Part shown: piece by piece, positions 1 through 8,727 of the stretch
Layout: each line of letters starts with the position of its first letter
Numbering within the stretch: the stretch's first letter is position 1
Assembly: GCA_943704525.1 (NCBI GenBank)
Contig: CALSCQ010000142.1
Location: 1-17,540, forward strand
Source: Pigoraptor vietnamica
Lineage: Eukaryota > Opisthokonta > Filasterea
DNA length: 17,540 nucleotides
Direction of reading: 5' to 3'
The notes under the pieces: model-generated
What the model was told of the DNA's origin: nothing
Seen by the model: the letters and a program-made list of their open reading frames with translations, nothing else
Database searches by the model: none
Made by a program: the position numbers and the translations under genes

Positions 1-54
1 CCCCCGACCCCCCCACTTACCCATCGTGCTACTTCGCTACTTCTTATTGTGCAG
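1..54 (+). other. 3' end of an intron of the lyase-like gene
   Basis: C- and T-rich sequence ending TTATTGTGCAG at 54, directly before in-frame conserved coding sequence. It matches the GCAG acceptors used by most other introns in the window. The frame also opens at 26, but the residues encoded there look like a translated pyrimidine tract. Confidence 0.7.
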
Positions 55-992
55 GCTCATGTACGACGACCGCGACACGGCACCCGCCGACGCGCCCATG
101 TTCGGGTACTTCCTCGGCCGCCTCTCGTCCACGTTCCAGACGTTGCACGTGGGTCCGAGCGTCTACACGGCGCCGCAACACGAGGACAACGGCTACAGTC
201 GCGCCGCGGGCTTCACCAACTACTTCTTCTCGAACCGCGCCGACGGCAGCAAGACGGCGCGCTCCCGCAAGCAGTGGGGCATCTACGCCGGCACGAAGGG
301 AGAGCTCCGCCCTCTCGCCGAGACGCAGGACATTGGCTTGGAGCGCCACGCGCTCGTCGGCATTAACCTGTCGTCCCAGCTGCGCTACCAGCTTGATTTT
401 CCCAGCCCCGCGCAGTGGTCTGCGATTGGCGGCGACGACGCGGTGTACGCGGCAAACGTGGAGCGCCTGAAGACGGACGGGAACTTCTCGGCGTTTTTGG
501 AGGGCTATGCGTCGACCTCGCCCATGACGCCGCTCATTGAAATGCTGCGCGACACGACGCCGAGCGCGATTGAGGGCGTCGTGCGCATGGTCGAGATGCA
601 GGCGTTCCAGGTGGCGGACATCATGGCGAACGGCGACAACGCGTTTGACAAGCGCGTCCACTTTTACACGATGATTGCCGACTGGCAGGCGGAGTCGCAG
701 TACGTCGCGCGGATTGTGCTTCGAAACGACACCGGGCTGCTCACGGCATCGCAGGAGGCGCGGTTGAAGGCGTGCCTCGCGTACATCCACGGCATTATAT
801 GGGACACGGACTTTATGCCGTACGATCGCGAGGTCTACGAGGAGGTGCGTGGCCGTGCGTGCGGCTGAACAGCGCGTGCGTCCCTGTGTGTGTGTGTGTG
901 TGCGTGCGTGCGTGCGTGTGTGTGTGTGTGTATGTGTGTGTGTGCGTGTGTATGTGTGTGTGTATGTGTGTGTATGTGTGTGTGTGCGCGTG

Positions 993-1024
<32 letters not shown>

Positions 1025-1033
1025 TGCGCGCGT

Positions 1034-1068
<35 letters not shown>

Positions 1069-3975
1069 AGCGCGTCGCTTGCCTTATTGTGTCGGTGTTT
1101 GTGCATTAAATTCGCTCCTGTGTACGCGCGGCGCCACTGAAATTCGAACTGACACCCGTTTGACCCTTCGCTGCGCAGGCCGGCAACCCCAACCAGAACG
1201 CCGTGCTCATCTACCAGCGCGCGCAGGCGGCGCTCGTCCTCCCCTCGCACCCCGTCATGTCCACGCGCCTCGCCACCGCGCGCAAGATGGTCCTCGACTA
1301 CTTTGACGGCTTCTACGTCAGCGCCGAGGGCGCCCCTCGCGGCGGCACGTGGTACCAGCGCCCCGGCACGGACCCTGCTCTGTGGGCCATGCTTGAGTTT
1401 GGCGACTACAGCGAGACGACGCCCTTCGAACGGCTGCACCTCTACGGCCAGTGGTATCTCTCGGCGGCGACCCCCGTTGAGCCGCAGATTGGCGGAGGGC
1501 GCAAGCTGGTCGCGCTCGGGGACGGGTCGACGTACTCGAGCAGCATCGTGGCCGTGCTTGCGACGCTGCTCCGCCGCATCTTTGGCGCTGCGGATCCTGT
1601 CGCCGGGCAGCTGCAGTGGCTGTGGCAGGCGTTCCGCACGGAGTACTCAAAGGAAGTCCACGACTATGGGTTCGGTCCGAGCTTCCTCGTCATTGACGCG
1701 TTTGCGCCTGCGGTCACGCCCACGCTCCCTGGCCGGGATTATCCCGGATACTGGACGTCGCTTCGGCAGGGCCAGTTGACTCCGGAGGAGACGGCGCTGT
1801 GGCTGATCAAGGGCCCGTTTTACACGGACCACCGGTGGGTGGTCGCGCGGCTGTTTGCAATCTGCATGCGCACATCCCGCTTGTCTACCCATCCCCCGCT
1901 TCCCCTGTTTGCCAGCCCCGTCTCAGACGCCATCAAGACGACTGTGTTTCACTCGCTTTCATCTTGCCTGTGCCAATTGCGCGCGTTTTTGCAAAATGCC
2001 ATGTCAGTGAGCTGACGCAATTCCTGTGGCGCACGTTCAGGCACCACGACATGGGCCACGTGACCATGTACGCCCTCTCGGCGCCCCTCTGCATCGACTG
2101 GACGGCGAACATCAACAATCCGCCCACGCCCGGCGCTTTCGTGCACAACAAGGTCCTCTTCGACAGCAGCCTTCCCGACATCTCGATTACCTCATGGGAC
2201 GAGGACAACTCGCGCCTCCGGGGTGGCGACGCCGACCCCTACTCGTACGGGTGGGACTACTACCCCGTGAGCCCCTCGTCAAGCCTTCTGGACATGCACG
2301 GCGCGTCGTACGCGTCGCACACGAGCACACTGCGCGCGACGCAGAGCGACTTTTGGAAGCGCGCCGTGACGCTCGTCTCGAGGAACCCGTCGCAGCCCAT
2401 CATCTACGTGCGTGACTCGTTCACCGGTCCCAAGGCGAACGATCCGAAGGTCCTCACGTGGTGGGTCGAGGCCAACTTGACGGTCGAGGCCCCTGGTGGT
2501 GCCGTCGTTACGCCTCCCCACCGCTACTTCGCGCCGGATGCATCGTCCGCGGACCTGCCGTCGGCGACGCCGAAGCAGCCGTTCCCCGAGGGCGACTTTG
2601 GGCGGTTCGGGTTCACGGGCAACCACTACCGCCTGCACCGCGCGGGAGGCATCGACTTTGACGTCCACGTGCACGCCGGTGCGAAGGGCTCGAACGCAGA
2701 GTACGTCCTCGGCGCGTTTATGATCTCGGCGCTGAGCGGTCGCGAGGAGAACGAGGCGTACGTCATGCTTCAGAAGGGGCAGTACTACGACCAGCAGTAC
2801 GTCGCGCGCGTGCACTCGACGTCCCCTGTGATGCAGACGGTCATGCTGCCCGTCGAGAAGGGGCAGGCACGCACGGGCACGGTCCGCGCCGCGCCGTGCG
2901 GTTCGCTTGTCCGTCGCGAGAGCCTCGGCGACCGCGCGTGTTTTGGCAGCGATGGGTACTCGTACGCGGACGGTACGACGGCTTCGGTGACGATGGTGAG
3001 CGGGGCGAGCGTGTCCCTCGATTCGACGCTGCACGCCGGCGCGCGCATGAGCATCAGCGGCGGTCCTGGCGAGGTCCTCTGCGATCTGAGCGCGGGCACT
3101 GCGAAGGTGCGCGCGTTCGGGCCGGCGGGCAAGCGCACGGTCACAATCAAGTGCGCCGGCAAGTACAACAAGTACACGACCGGCGAAATGGGCGCCGTCC
3201 CCGACAACACCTTTGAGATTGATCACGACAACGGTGTGACAGAGCTCAATCTCGCGCTCGACACCACCGTCAACCCCGATCCGGACCTCTATCTCGACCC
3301 CCTCCTCGCGTTGCGGTCCAACGCCGAGTCCTACAACGGGCTCATCGTGAACAGGCGCGACGGGAAGGCGTACGCGTGCCGGTCGACGGTGACGGGCAGC
3401 CGCTGCATGGTGGCGGACGCATCGGCCCCGCGCAAGTGGAAGCGTGAGTAGCGCCCGAGATGACTTGAACCCTTTCGCACTTGGTTTTTGAAGCGGTTTA
3501 ATTGACTCAGCTTTCTGTTAATGCTTGTCATGCGTAATTAGCATTTGCAGCCACTTTTCTGTTGCGGCAAACTCACAGTTGCGCCCTCCTCCGCGTAGCT
3601 CTTCCTACGATCAGCGGGACGGTGTGGATCCGCGGCATGGAAGTGCACTCCGGCCTCGTGTTTGGCACGCCGGACATTGAGAACCCGATGTCGAACGTGC
3701 ACGTGCTGCGCAGCGTCTGGGAGCCCGCAACGGCGGAGGAATTGGCCGTGTACACGAGCATGACGTCGTTTGACGGCGTCCACGTGATCCCGACGTCAAT
3801 GGGGGAGGACTTTTCGCCGCTCTCGTACGCGCCGGTGGCTGGCGGCTTCGGCAAGTACCTGTGGGCGACACGCAAGGGCATCGGTTACTCGACCACCGCC
3901 GGCGGCGACATTGTGTACACGCTCGTGTTTGACTGCAGCGGCATTTCGACGTGCAGTGCCGCGGGCCTCTACTGA
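55..3975 (+). CDS. Heparinase II/III-like polysaccharide lyase, 5'-partial, four visible exons
   Basis: Exons are 55-844, 1179-1834, 2041-3443 and 3599-3975 (TGA stop). Junction phases agree at every join, giving 1074 visible residues; position 55 follows a pyrimidine-rich tract ending GCAG, so the start and any signal peptide lie upstream. Residues 1 to about 470 are mostly helical, as in an alpha/alpha toroid, and include GNPNQN just after the first join. Splicing exon 2 to 3 creates DHRHHDMGH (about 480-488), followed by LCIDW and HNKVLFD (517-523) and then IIYVRD (602-607). This order, His-rich DxGH, then a buried 'liD', then HN, then 'vvrD', is the one I know from the core and beta-sandwich of heparinase II/III-like lyases, which cleave uronic-acid polysaccharides by beta-elimination. 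The substrate cannot be read from sequence. About 470 beta-rich residues follow. The family call is from motif recall only; another toroid lyase or a catalytically inactive homologue is possible. Confidence 0.62.
845..1178 (+). other. Intron with TG microsatellite (lyase-like gene)
   Basis: The donor is AG|GTGCGT at 845 and the acceptor CGCAG ends at 1178. The flanking exons join in phase 0 to read EVYEE-AGNPNQN. Most of the 334 bp is a degenerate TG tract, so the reading frames that cross it are repeat artefacts. Confidence 0.88.
885..1068 (+). repeat. Degenerate (TG)n microsatellite with TGCG and TATG interruptions
   Basis: About 184 bp of alternating pyrimidine-purine sequence. Pure TG runs are interrupted by TGCG tetramers (near 900-916 and 1005-1030) and by TATG. 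The tract begins 40 bp inside the intron that starts at 845 and lies wholly within that intron. Confidence 0.95.
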
Positions 3976-4321
3976 AATGTTTGGGGCGTTGCCTGCATAT
4001 ACCAATGAAGGAGAACACGGCGGAGAGGCCTGCAATGCCAAATCATTGCGTTACCACATCACCGTGTAACGGAGCAATCTGATTGGCTGCCCGGAGGCTA
4101 ACCGTGCTAACCGGCCAGCGTCATGTGAGCCGGCACAGACCCCTCGTCCTCACCCGTCGAACGCACTCTCCTTGCACATGCGGTCGATGCTACGTGAGTA
4201 AGAATGCGCGGCGATGCATCTTGGATTTGGCAGACCGCCGGCGACGACTGACTGACTGAGAGTGGCCGCAGGCCGGCAGTGTGCCCACCGGTTGACGAAG
4301 CGGTAACAACGCCGGGAAACC
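3976..4321. other. Intergenic spacer
   Basis: I see no gene in these 346 bp. The spacer separates two genes on the + strand, so it should hold the 3' end of the lyase-like transcript and the promoter of the 236-aa gene. No AATAAA follows the TGA. An inverted CCAAT motif (ATTGG) at 4082-4086 lies about 240 bp before the next ATG and belongs to a short sequence shared with 5401-5424. No clear TATA box is visible. Confidence 0.5.
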
Positions 4322-5032
4322 ATGACTACTTCCGACGCCGACGTGCGCGCTGCCGTGCACAGGTTCTGCAGCGCGCGCGGCATCCCCACCGATAAGGACG
4401 TCGTCGCCATCACCATCCAGGAGAACCGCGGGGCTCGCTTTGGGGCGATCATATTCGACCTCGAGGCCGGTCGCCAGCTCAGCAACTACCCGCGCGCAAA
4501 CGACCTCGTGAACGGCCGCGTCGAGTTTCGCGCGCCAAGCTCGCGCGGGGCGGACTATCTCGTGTGCTACCGTGCCGGCCTGCCGACGGTTTCAGACAAG
4601 GACGTCGCGGCTGTGCAGTTGGCGGCCGCGGGCGAGGCTGCCGGCGAACGTTTCCCGTGCTGTGCGTCGATGCAGGAGTACCGCCCGCGCTACCTCGACA
4701 GAGAGGACGCCTTCACGCGCTTCAAGAACTCGAGCGGGACGGTCGACAGTATCGTGTTTGAGCTCAAGACGCAGGTTGACAACGGGCCGCTGCTGAGCAC
4801 CGAGTACTACGCCCTCGCGAACGGCGTGCGCCAGAAGGTCACAGGGAGCTTCCCGAACAAGCTCCACGCGTACAAGAACTACAAGTGCACCGTCCACAAC
4901 CGCTTCTTTGCGGTGGACCTCCGCAGCACGTCCGGGGTGGGCGCATACGTATACAACGACCACCACATGCGCGTGAATCCCTTCTCGCAGAACGTCGACA
5001 CCTTCGTGGCCATGGTCGCGGAGATGTATTGA
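4322..5032 (+). CDS. Hypothetical protein, 236 aa, possible internal duplication
   Basis: One uninterrupted frame runs from ATG (context AAACCATGA) to TGA, with the strong C/G third-position preference of the neighbouring exons, so it is probably a real gene. I do not recognise the family. There is no signal peptide or transmembrane segment. The protein appears to contain two related halves: AIIFDLEAGRQ then LSNYPRANDLVNGRV (from about residue 40), and SIVFELKTQV then LSTEYYALANGVRQKV (from about residue 142). Each is followed by a Tyr- and Cys-containing strand (DYLVCYRAG; NYKCTVHNR). This pattern, a beta strand, a polar loop and an 'A/L-N-G' turn, would suit a small beta-rich repeat fold. 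Alone among the complete genes here it has neither introns nor a nameable domain. The function is unknown. Confidence 0.7.
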   Translation: MTTSDADVRAAVHRFCSARGIPTDKDVVAITIQENRGARFGAIIFDLEAGRQLSNYPRANDLVNGRVEFRAPSSRGADYLVCYRAGLPTVSDKDVAAVQLAAAGEAAGERFPCCASMQEYRPRYLDREDAFTRFKNSSGTVDSIVFELKTQVDNGPLLSTEYYALANGVRQKVTGSFPNKLHAYKNYKCTVHNRFFAVDLRSTSGVGAYVYNDHHMRVNPFSQNVDTFVAMVAEMY

Positions 5033-5609
5033 GAGCCGGTGCATCAAGGCGACCGAGCCGGCGTTTGCCCGGCGCCAGACAGTGCCAGTGGAGAATGGCG
5101 TGTTGAACTCCAAACTAAAGACACCGACGGCTTCAATCACGGGTCGAATGACAATGTCATGTTCGTGATTAACTGTGGCGGCCGAGGACGGTTACAGCGA
5201 ACGCATTTAGAAGCGGTGCATCGTTCGCATCTGTGGAAGTGGAGTTAGTGGCCAACATGGCGTTGCGGCGTACATCAAATGCACGGGAACACGGCACCGG
5301 AGCACAGTGCACTGTGGAACCGCTTAATGGCATCCACAGAAAAACATAACAACACGCAAGTGTCGCATTCTTGGCGTTTACTTACTGTCACTGCCATTGT
5401 GACGGAGCAATCTGTCGTGATTGGTACAGCAAACTCAGAGTACGCACGAAAGCGACACGCGGAACGAAAACACCGCACGAGCAGTCACATCTCCCGGTTG
5501 GCGCGTTGCATCCACACTAACATCTTCAGAGGCAACGCTCGCGGGGGAACAGACCGAGACGGCCGATTGTGTCATTGGTCGCCGAGGACCCCATCGAGCC
5601 GGCGCGCCA
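5033..5609. other. Intergenic region between convergent genes
   Basis: This 577-bp spacer lies between the 3' ends of the 236-aa gene (+) and the F-box/ankyrin-like gene (-). It is less GC-rich than the genes. Its short open frames lack the third-position GC bias of real exons, and I see no gene. It holds a second copy of the sequence CGGAGCAATCTG plus GATTGG at 5401-5424 (first copy 4067-4086) and a perfect 14-bp palindrome, CACAGTGCACTGTG, at 5303-5316. No canonical polyadenylation signal is evident for either gene. Confidence 0.5.
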
Positions 5610-7835
5610 TCAGCCGATTACAAACTTGTCCGCATTGTCTTTTAGCCAGCGAACCATGAAAGGCGTGCAGGACAACGACACATCCTCCTCTGTCGTCGAG
5701 CGGCTCACGCTTTCAGCGGTTGTGCGGACGCCAAAGTCAATCGCCGCCTGTAACACGTCCCTGCGCTCGGCAAGCGCCCACTGACGTACGCAAAACGGCC
5801 GGCGTATAATCTCGATGCCAAGGGCTCGCTCAAGCGCAAACGTGTCGTAATTGACAGGCACCGCATTCCCTCCGCCTGCCGCTGCATTCAAAACCCCCTG
5901 ATGCTTCTCTAGGATGGCCCGCACGAATCGCATGTCCCGCACGTGCGCAAGTGCCTTCTTTAGCTCACTGGAGCGCAGCGACCACTCCACCACGTCGGAC
6001 CGGTTTGACTCAAACCACCGAACGAAATCGAGGCGCCCATCCCGCACCGCCGCAAGGAACGCACGCCGCAGCTCGTCATCCGTCACGCCCTGCTCGAGTG
6101 CCCAATGAAAGAACCGCCACCGACGCGCCTGGATGGCCGAGCTTAGCGATACACGCTGGCCGGGCAGCCGACGCGCGATCATCCTCGCGAGGCAAAAGTG
6201 CCCGGCGCGACAAGCCGCATCAAGAGCATGGGTGAGATTGAACGGCAACTGCACCGGGTGAAATCGCTGCTGAACAGCGTTGGCGAAAATGGACGGCAAC
6301 AGCAACGTGTCAATTTCCTCCTGAACGCCTGCATGGCGCGACTCGTTGGCGTCGATCATGTACGCAACCATGTCATAGTGCCCAGCGGCAGCGGCCGCGT
6401 CCGCGTCCACGAACTGAAGATTAAAGCCGGAGTCGAACGCATTAATTCGCGACACTTGACCCACATCCACACGCTCGCAGAGCTGGCGGAGCAGTGCGAG
6501 GTCCCCGCTCTGAAAACAGTGTTCATACCACTCGCGCGCCGAATACCTGACGAAACTGCCATCACGAGCTACGTTTAGTTGCTCCATGATGGACAGCGTA
6601 ACATCGACAATCTGTTCCGTCAGCTGCAACTCGCGTGGGGGGCCGATCCCCTCGAGCGTGTCCATAACATCTGCCGCATAATTGCCGGTGTTGCTCACGA
6701 ACAGGGCCCGATAGTCGCCGAGGCACCGTTTCGACTTCATCCACAGGAGCGCATCGGTCGCACCGAAGTGCAGCAGAAGCCACATCGCCCTGGAGAGGCC
6801 AAGCTTTCGCATCTGCCGCCCCACCACCTCCGCGTCCTCGTACCGGCCACGACGGAGGAGCGACACGAGCCCCCATGCACCGGTACGGAACGTTCGCAGA
6901 ACCCATTCACACGTACCCCACTCGCGCGCACTCGCATGCTGTAAACACAACCCGCGAAGGCGCTCCAAAACCGCGTCGCTCCCCGTTTGAAATGCCCGCT
7001 CGGCGATCGCCTCCCTCACCGTCTCAGGGAGCGCGTCGAAAGCGACAGGGGCGCGGCTGACGGCGCGTTCAAGCGCTTCGACAGAGGCGGCCGTTGCAGC
7101 AAGCATGAAGAGACGCTCCGACACTTCCACATCCGCGTCGCAATCGTCCGCGCAATCCACCTTCTGCGCACCCCGAAGCACGTCAATGACGCCGTCAACA
7201 AGGACTTCGGAAAAGAGGGAGACGCTCGTGAGCTCGATGATGTCTTCTGCCAAAACAAACGGAAGCAGCCGGGCAAGAAGGGTCGCATCTCCCATTGCAA
7301 TTGCCGCCCGTGCCGCATCGCGGGCGGCTACCAGCTCCGACGTAACAAAGGACGGCGCCGTGTCCAACAGCGTAGTCAGCTGCTCGCGGTTCAATCGCCG
7401 AAACCGCGCCTCCGCGATGCTGTACATGCCCGCCGCGCAAAAGACCTCGCGCCGGTTGCAGACAATGAAAATGAACATATCCATGTCGCCCCGCCGAAGC
7501 GCCGCCTTGAGCGACTCATTCGAGCAGTGCGTCACGCGTCCGCGCTTGACCTCGTCCTCGTGGAGCAGCTGAATCACCTCGAGGTGCCCGCTCTTCGCCG
7601 CGAGGTCAATGTCCCAGTGGCCGTACGGGCGATACCGCGACAAATCGCCAAAGACGCTGTCGTTGACGACCGTGTCGCCAATCCGGTCGAAGAAGTTGCA
7701 GAGGCGCTTGCACGTCGCGCGGAGGTGTCCAACGTCCGTCAGCGTGAACCGCGCGAGCTTGACGAGGTAAACGAGCACCTCCTCCGACAGGCCGAGAAGA
7801 AGAGAGACGCCCGCGCCATCCGAGACGCCGTCCAT
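5610..7835 (-). CDS. F-box and ankyrin-like repeat protein, 741 aa, intronless
   Basis: A single frame runs from ATG (7835-7833) to TGA (5612-5610). Residues about 15-50 (GLSEEVLVYLVKLARFTLTD, then LRATCKRLCNFF) read as an F-box-like helical unit, which in known proteins binds Skp1 in SCF ubiquitin ligases. Ankyrin-type helix pairs follow: DLAAKSGHLEVIQLLHED (78-94), a weaker unit SLKAALRRGDMDMFIFIV (about 108-125), and toward the C-terminus LDAACRAGHFCLARMI (about 537-552) and AFLAAVRDGRLDFVRWFES (about 592-610). The middle is all-helical with decayed repeats. The style, with one-gene-one-exon form, an F-box head and degenerate repeats ending in 'FVRWF' or 'MVRWLKDN', is what I associate with expanded protist and giant-virus ankyrin families. 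A role in substrate recognition for ubiquitination is inferred. The upstream region is shared with the divergent amine oxidase gene. Confidence 0.75.
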   Translation of the reverse strand: MDGVSDGAGVSLLLGLSEEVLVYLVKLARFTLTDVGHLRATCKRLCNFFDRIGDTVVNDSVFGDLSRYRPYGHWDIDLAAKSGHLEVIQLLHEDEVKRGRVTHCSNESLKAALRRGDMDMFIFIVCNRREVFCAAGMYSIAEARFRRLNREQLTTLLDTAPSFVTSELVAARDAARAAIAMGDATLLARLLPFVLAEDIIELTSVSLFSEVLVDGVIDVLRGAQKVDCADDCDADVEVSERLFMLAATAASVEALERAVSRAPVAFDALPETVREAIAERAFQTGSDAVLERLRGLCLQHASAREWGTCEWVLRTFRTGAWGLVSLLRRGRYEDAEVVGRQMRKLGLSRAMWLLLHFGATDALLWMKSKRCLGDYRALFVSNTGNYAADVMDTLEGIGPPRELQLTEQIVDVTLSIMEQLNVARDGSFVRYSAREWYEHCFQSGDLALLRQLCERVDVGQVSRINAFDSGFNLQFVDADAAAAAGHYDMVAYMIDANESRHAGVQEEIDTLLLPSIFANAVQQRFHPVQLPFNLTHALDAACRAGHFCLARMIARRLPGQRVSLSSAIQARRWRFFHWALEQGVTDDELRRAFLAAVRDGRLDFVRWFESNRSDVVEWSLRSSELKKALAHVRDMRFVRAILEKHQGVLNAAAGGGNAVPVNYDTFALERALGIEIIRRPFCVRQWALAERRDVLQAAIDFGVRTTAESVSRSTTEEDVSLSCTPFMVRWLKDNADKFVIG

Positions 7836-8018
7836 TGTGCGAGCTCAAAACGATGCCGAGGGAAGCGAAATCACACAACGACCCCGCAGCGACGGTGAGC
7901 CGTTTCTCCGCACACTTTGCACACGCAACGCGATGGGCGAGCTGTCACACGTGCCAAAACAAGCGCAATTACCTGCATCACTCGTCTTTCTTCGTCAGTT
8001 CCGTGGGGAGTGTGCGTC

Positions 8019-8146
<128 letters not shown>

Positions 8147-8152
8147 GCACTA

Positions 8153-8160
8153 TCACGTGA
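8153..8160. promoter_or_regulatory. E-box-type palindrome TCACGTGA
   Basis: A perfect 8-bp palindrome containing CACGTG, a core bound by basic helix-loop-helix factors in many eukaryotes. It lies between divergent genes, directly beside the TG tract. Chance occurrence is quite possible in sequence of this composition. Confidence 0.2.
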
Positions 8161-8262
8161 CCGCGCAATTCACTGCACACCCCGGCTGTTGATGGAGGTA
8201 GGACGAATGAGTGTTGCGCGCATCACTATGGCTTATGTATGAAAACAGGCTGGGTGTTCCCG

Positions 8263-8440
8263 ATGTGGATGGACCTTTAATTTGACTTGTTCGTCGTTTT
8301 GTGGGCGTATTTTGAGGTTGACGCAAATAAATTCCCACGTATGCCTTGTGTATGGACAACAAGCTGCCATGTGGACGGACCTTAATTTGACTTGTTCGTC
8401 GTTTTTGTGGGCGTTTTTTGAGCTTGACGCAAATCGATTC
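8263..8440 (+). repeat. Duplicated 72-bp element (two direct copies, 106-bp spacing)
   Basis: Copy 1 is 8263-8334 and copy 2 is 8369-8440. They share the core AATTTGACTTGTTCGTCG and then GTGGGCGT and TTGACGCAAAT. By eye they differ at about five to six bases and by two compensating one-base indels in T runs. The element lies 290-460 bp upstream of the amine oxidase ATG and is AT-richer than its surroundings. No coding potential is evident. Confidence 0.85.
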
Positions 8441-8727
8441 TCCGGCTGACCCCTATTCTCTGTTGTGGCTTACTCGGTTCGGACAGTGGGGGGCGTGCAC
8501 CGATTTCCCACGACTGAGGGCGCGCACACCGCGCGATTTGCGCGAACGCCTCCACTGACTCCTGCTCGCACTCGACGCACTGACTTACTGCCGGCAGTGT
8601 GGCTGCAGCCGGCACTGTATACTGCAGCCGAATTTCAAACTAGTCGACTGCTGGAGTCCTGTACTGCCCTAAGGGCTCGATCGGCCGTCAATGTTATCGT
8701 GAGGGCGGAGTGACCCCTCAAAAAAAA

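Noticed and set aside
772-1140. Open frames of Val/Cys or His/Thr dipeptides across 885-1068 on both strands
   Set aside because: They translate a TG microsatellite lying inside a well-supported intron, so they are not proteins.
1835-1852. Alternative donor at 1853 (GTTTGC) for the lyase-like gene
   Set aside because: It is also phase-compatible, but the site is weak and would insert six residues into the DHR-HHDMGH motif; GTGGGT at 1835 fits better.
2279-3226. A 315-aa minus-strand open frame opposite the lyase-like gene
   Set aside because: It is Arg-rich shadow coding in GC-rich sequence; the + strand exon carries the conserved motifs and correct splice phases.
5303-5316. Perfect 14-bp palindrome CACAGTGCACTGTG
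   Set aside because: About one such palindrome is expected by chance in a window of this length; nothing around it suggests function.
5279-5659. A 126-aa + strand open frame in the spacer before the F-box/ankyrin-like gene
   Set aside because: It lacks third-position GC bias and any recognisable domain, and it overlaps the 3' end of the F-box gene.
8710-8727. Start of the amine oxidase at the in-frame GTG at 8710
   Set aside because: The ATG at 8728 has a better context and places the hydrophobic signal peptide at the N-terminus.
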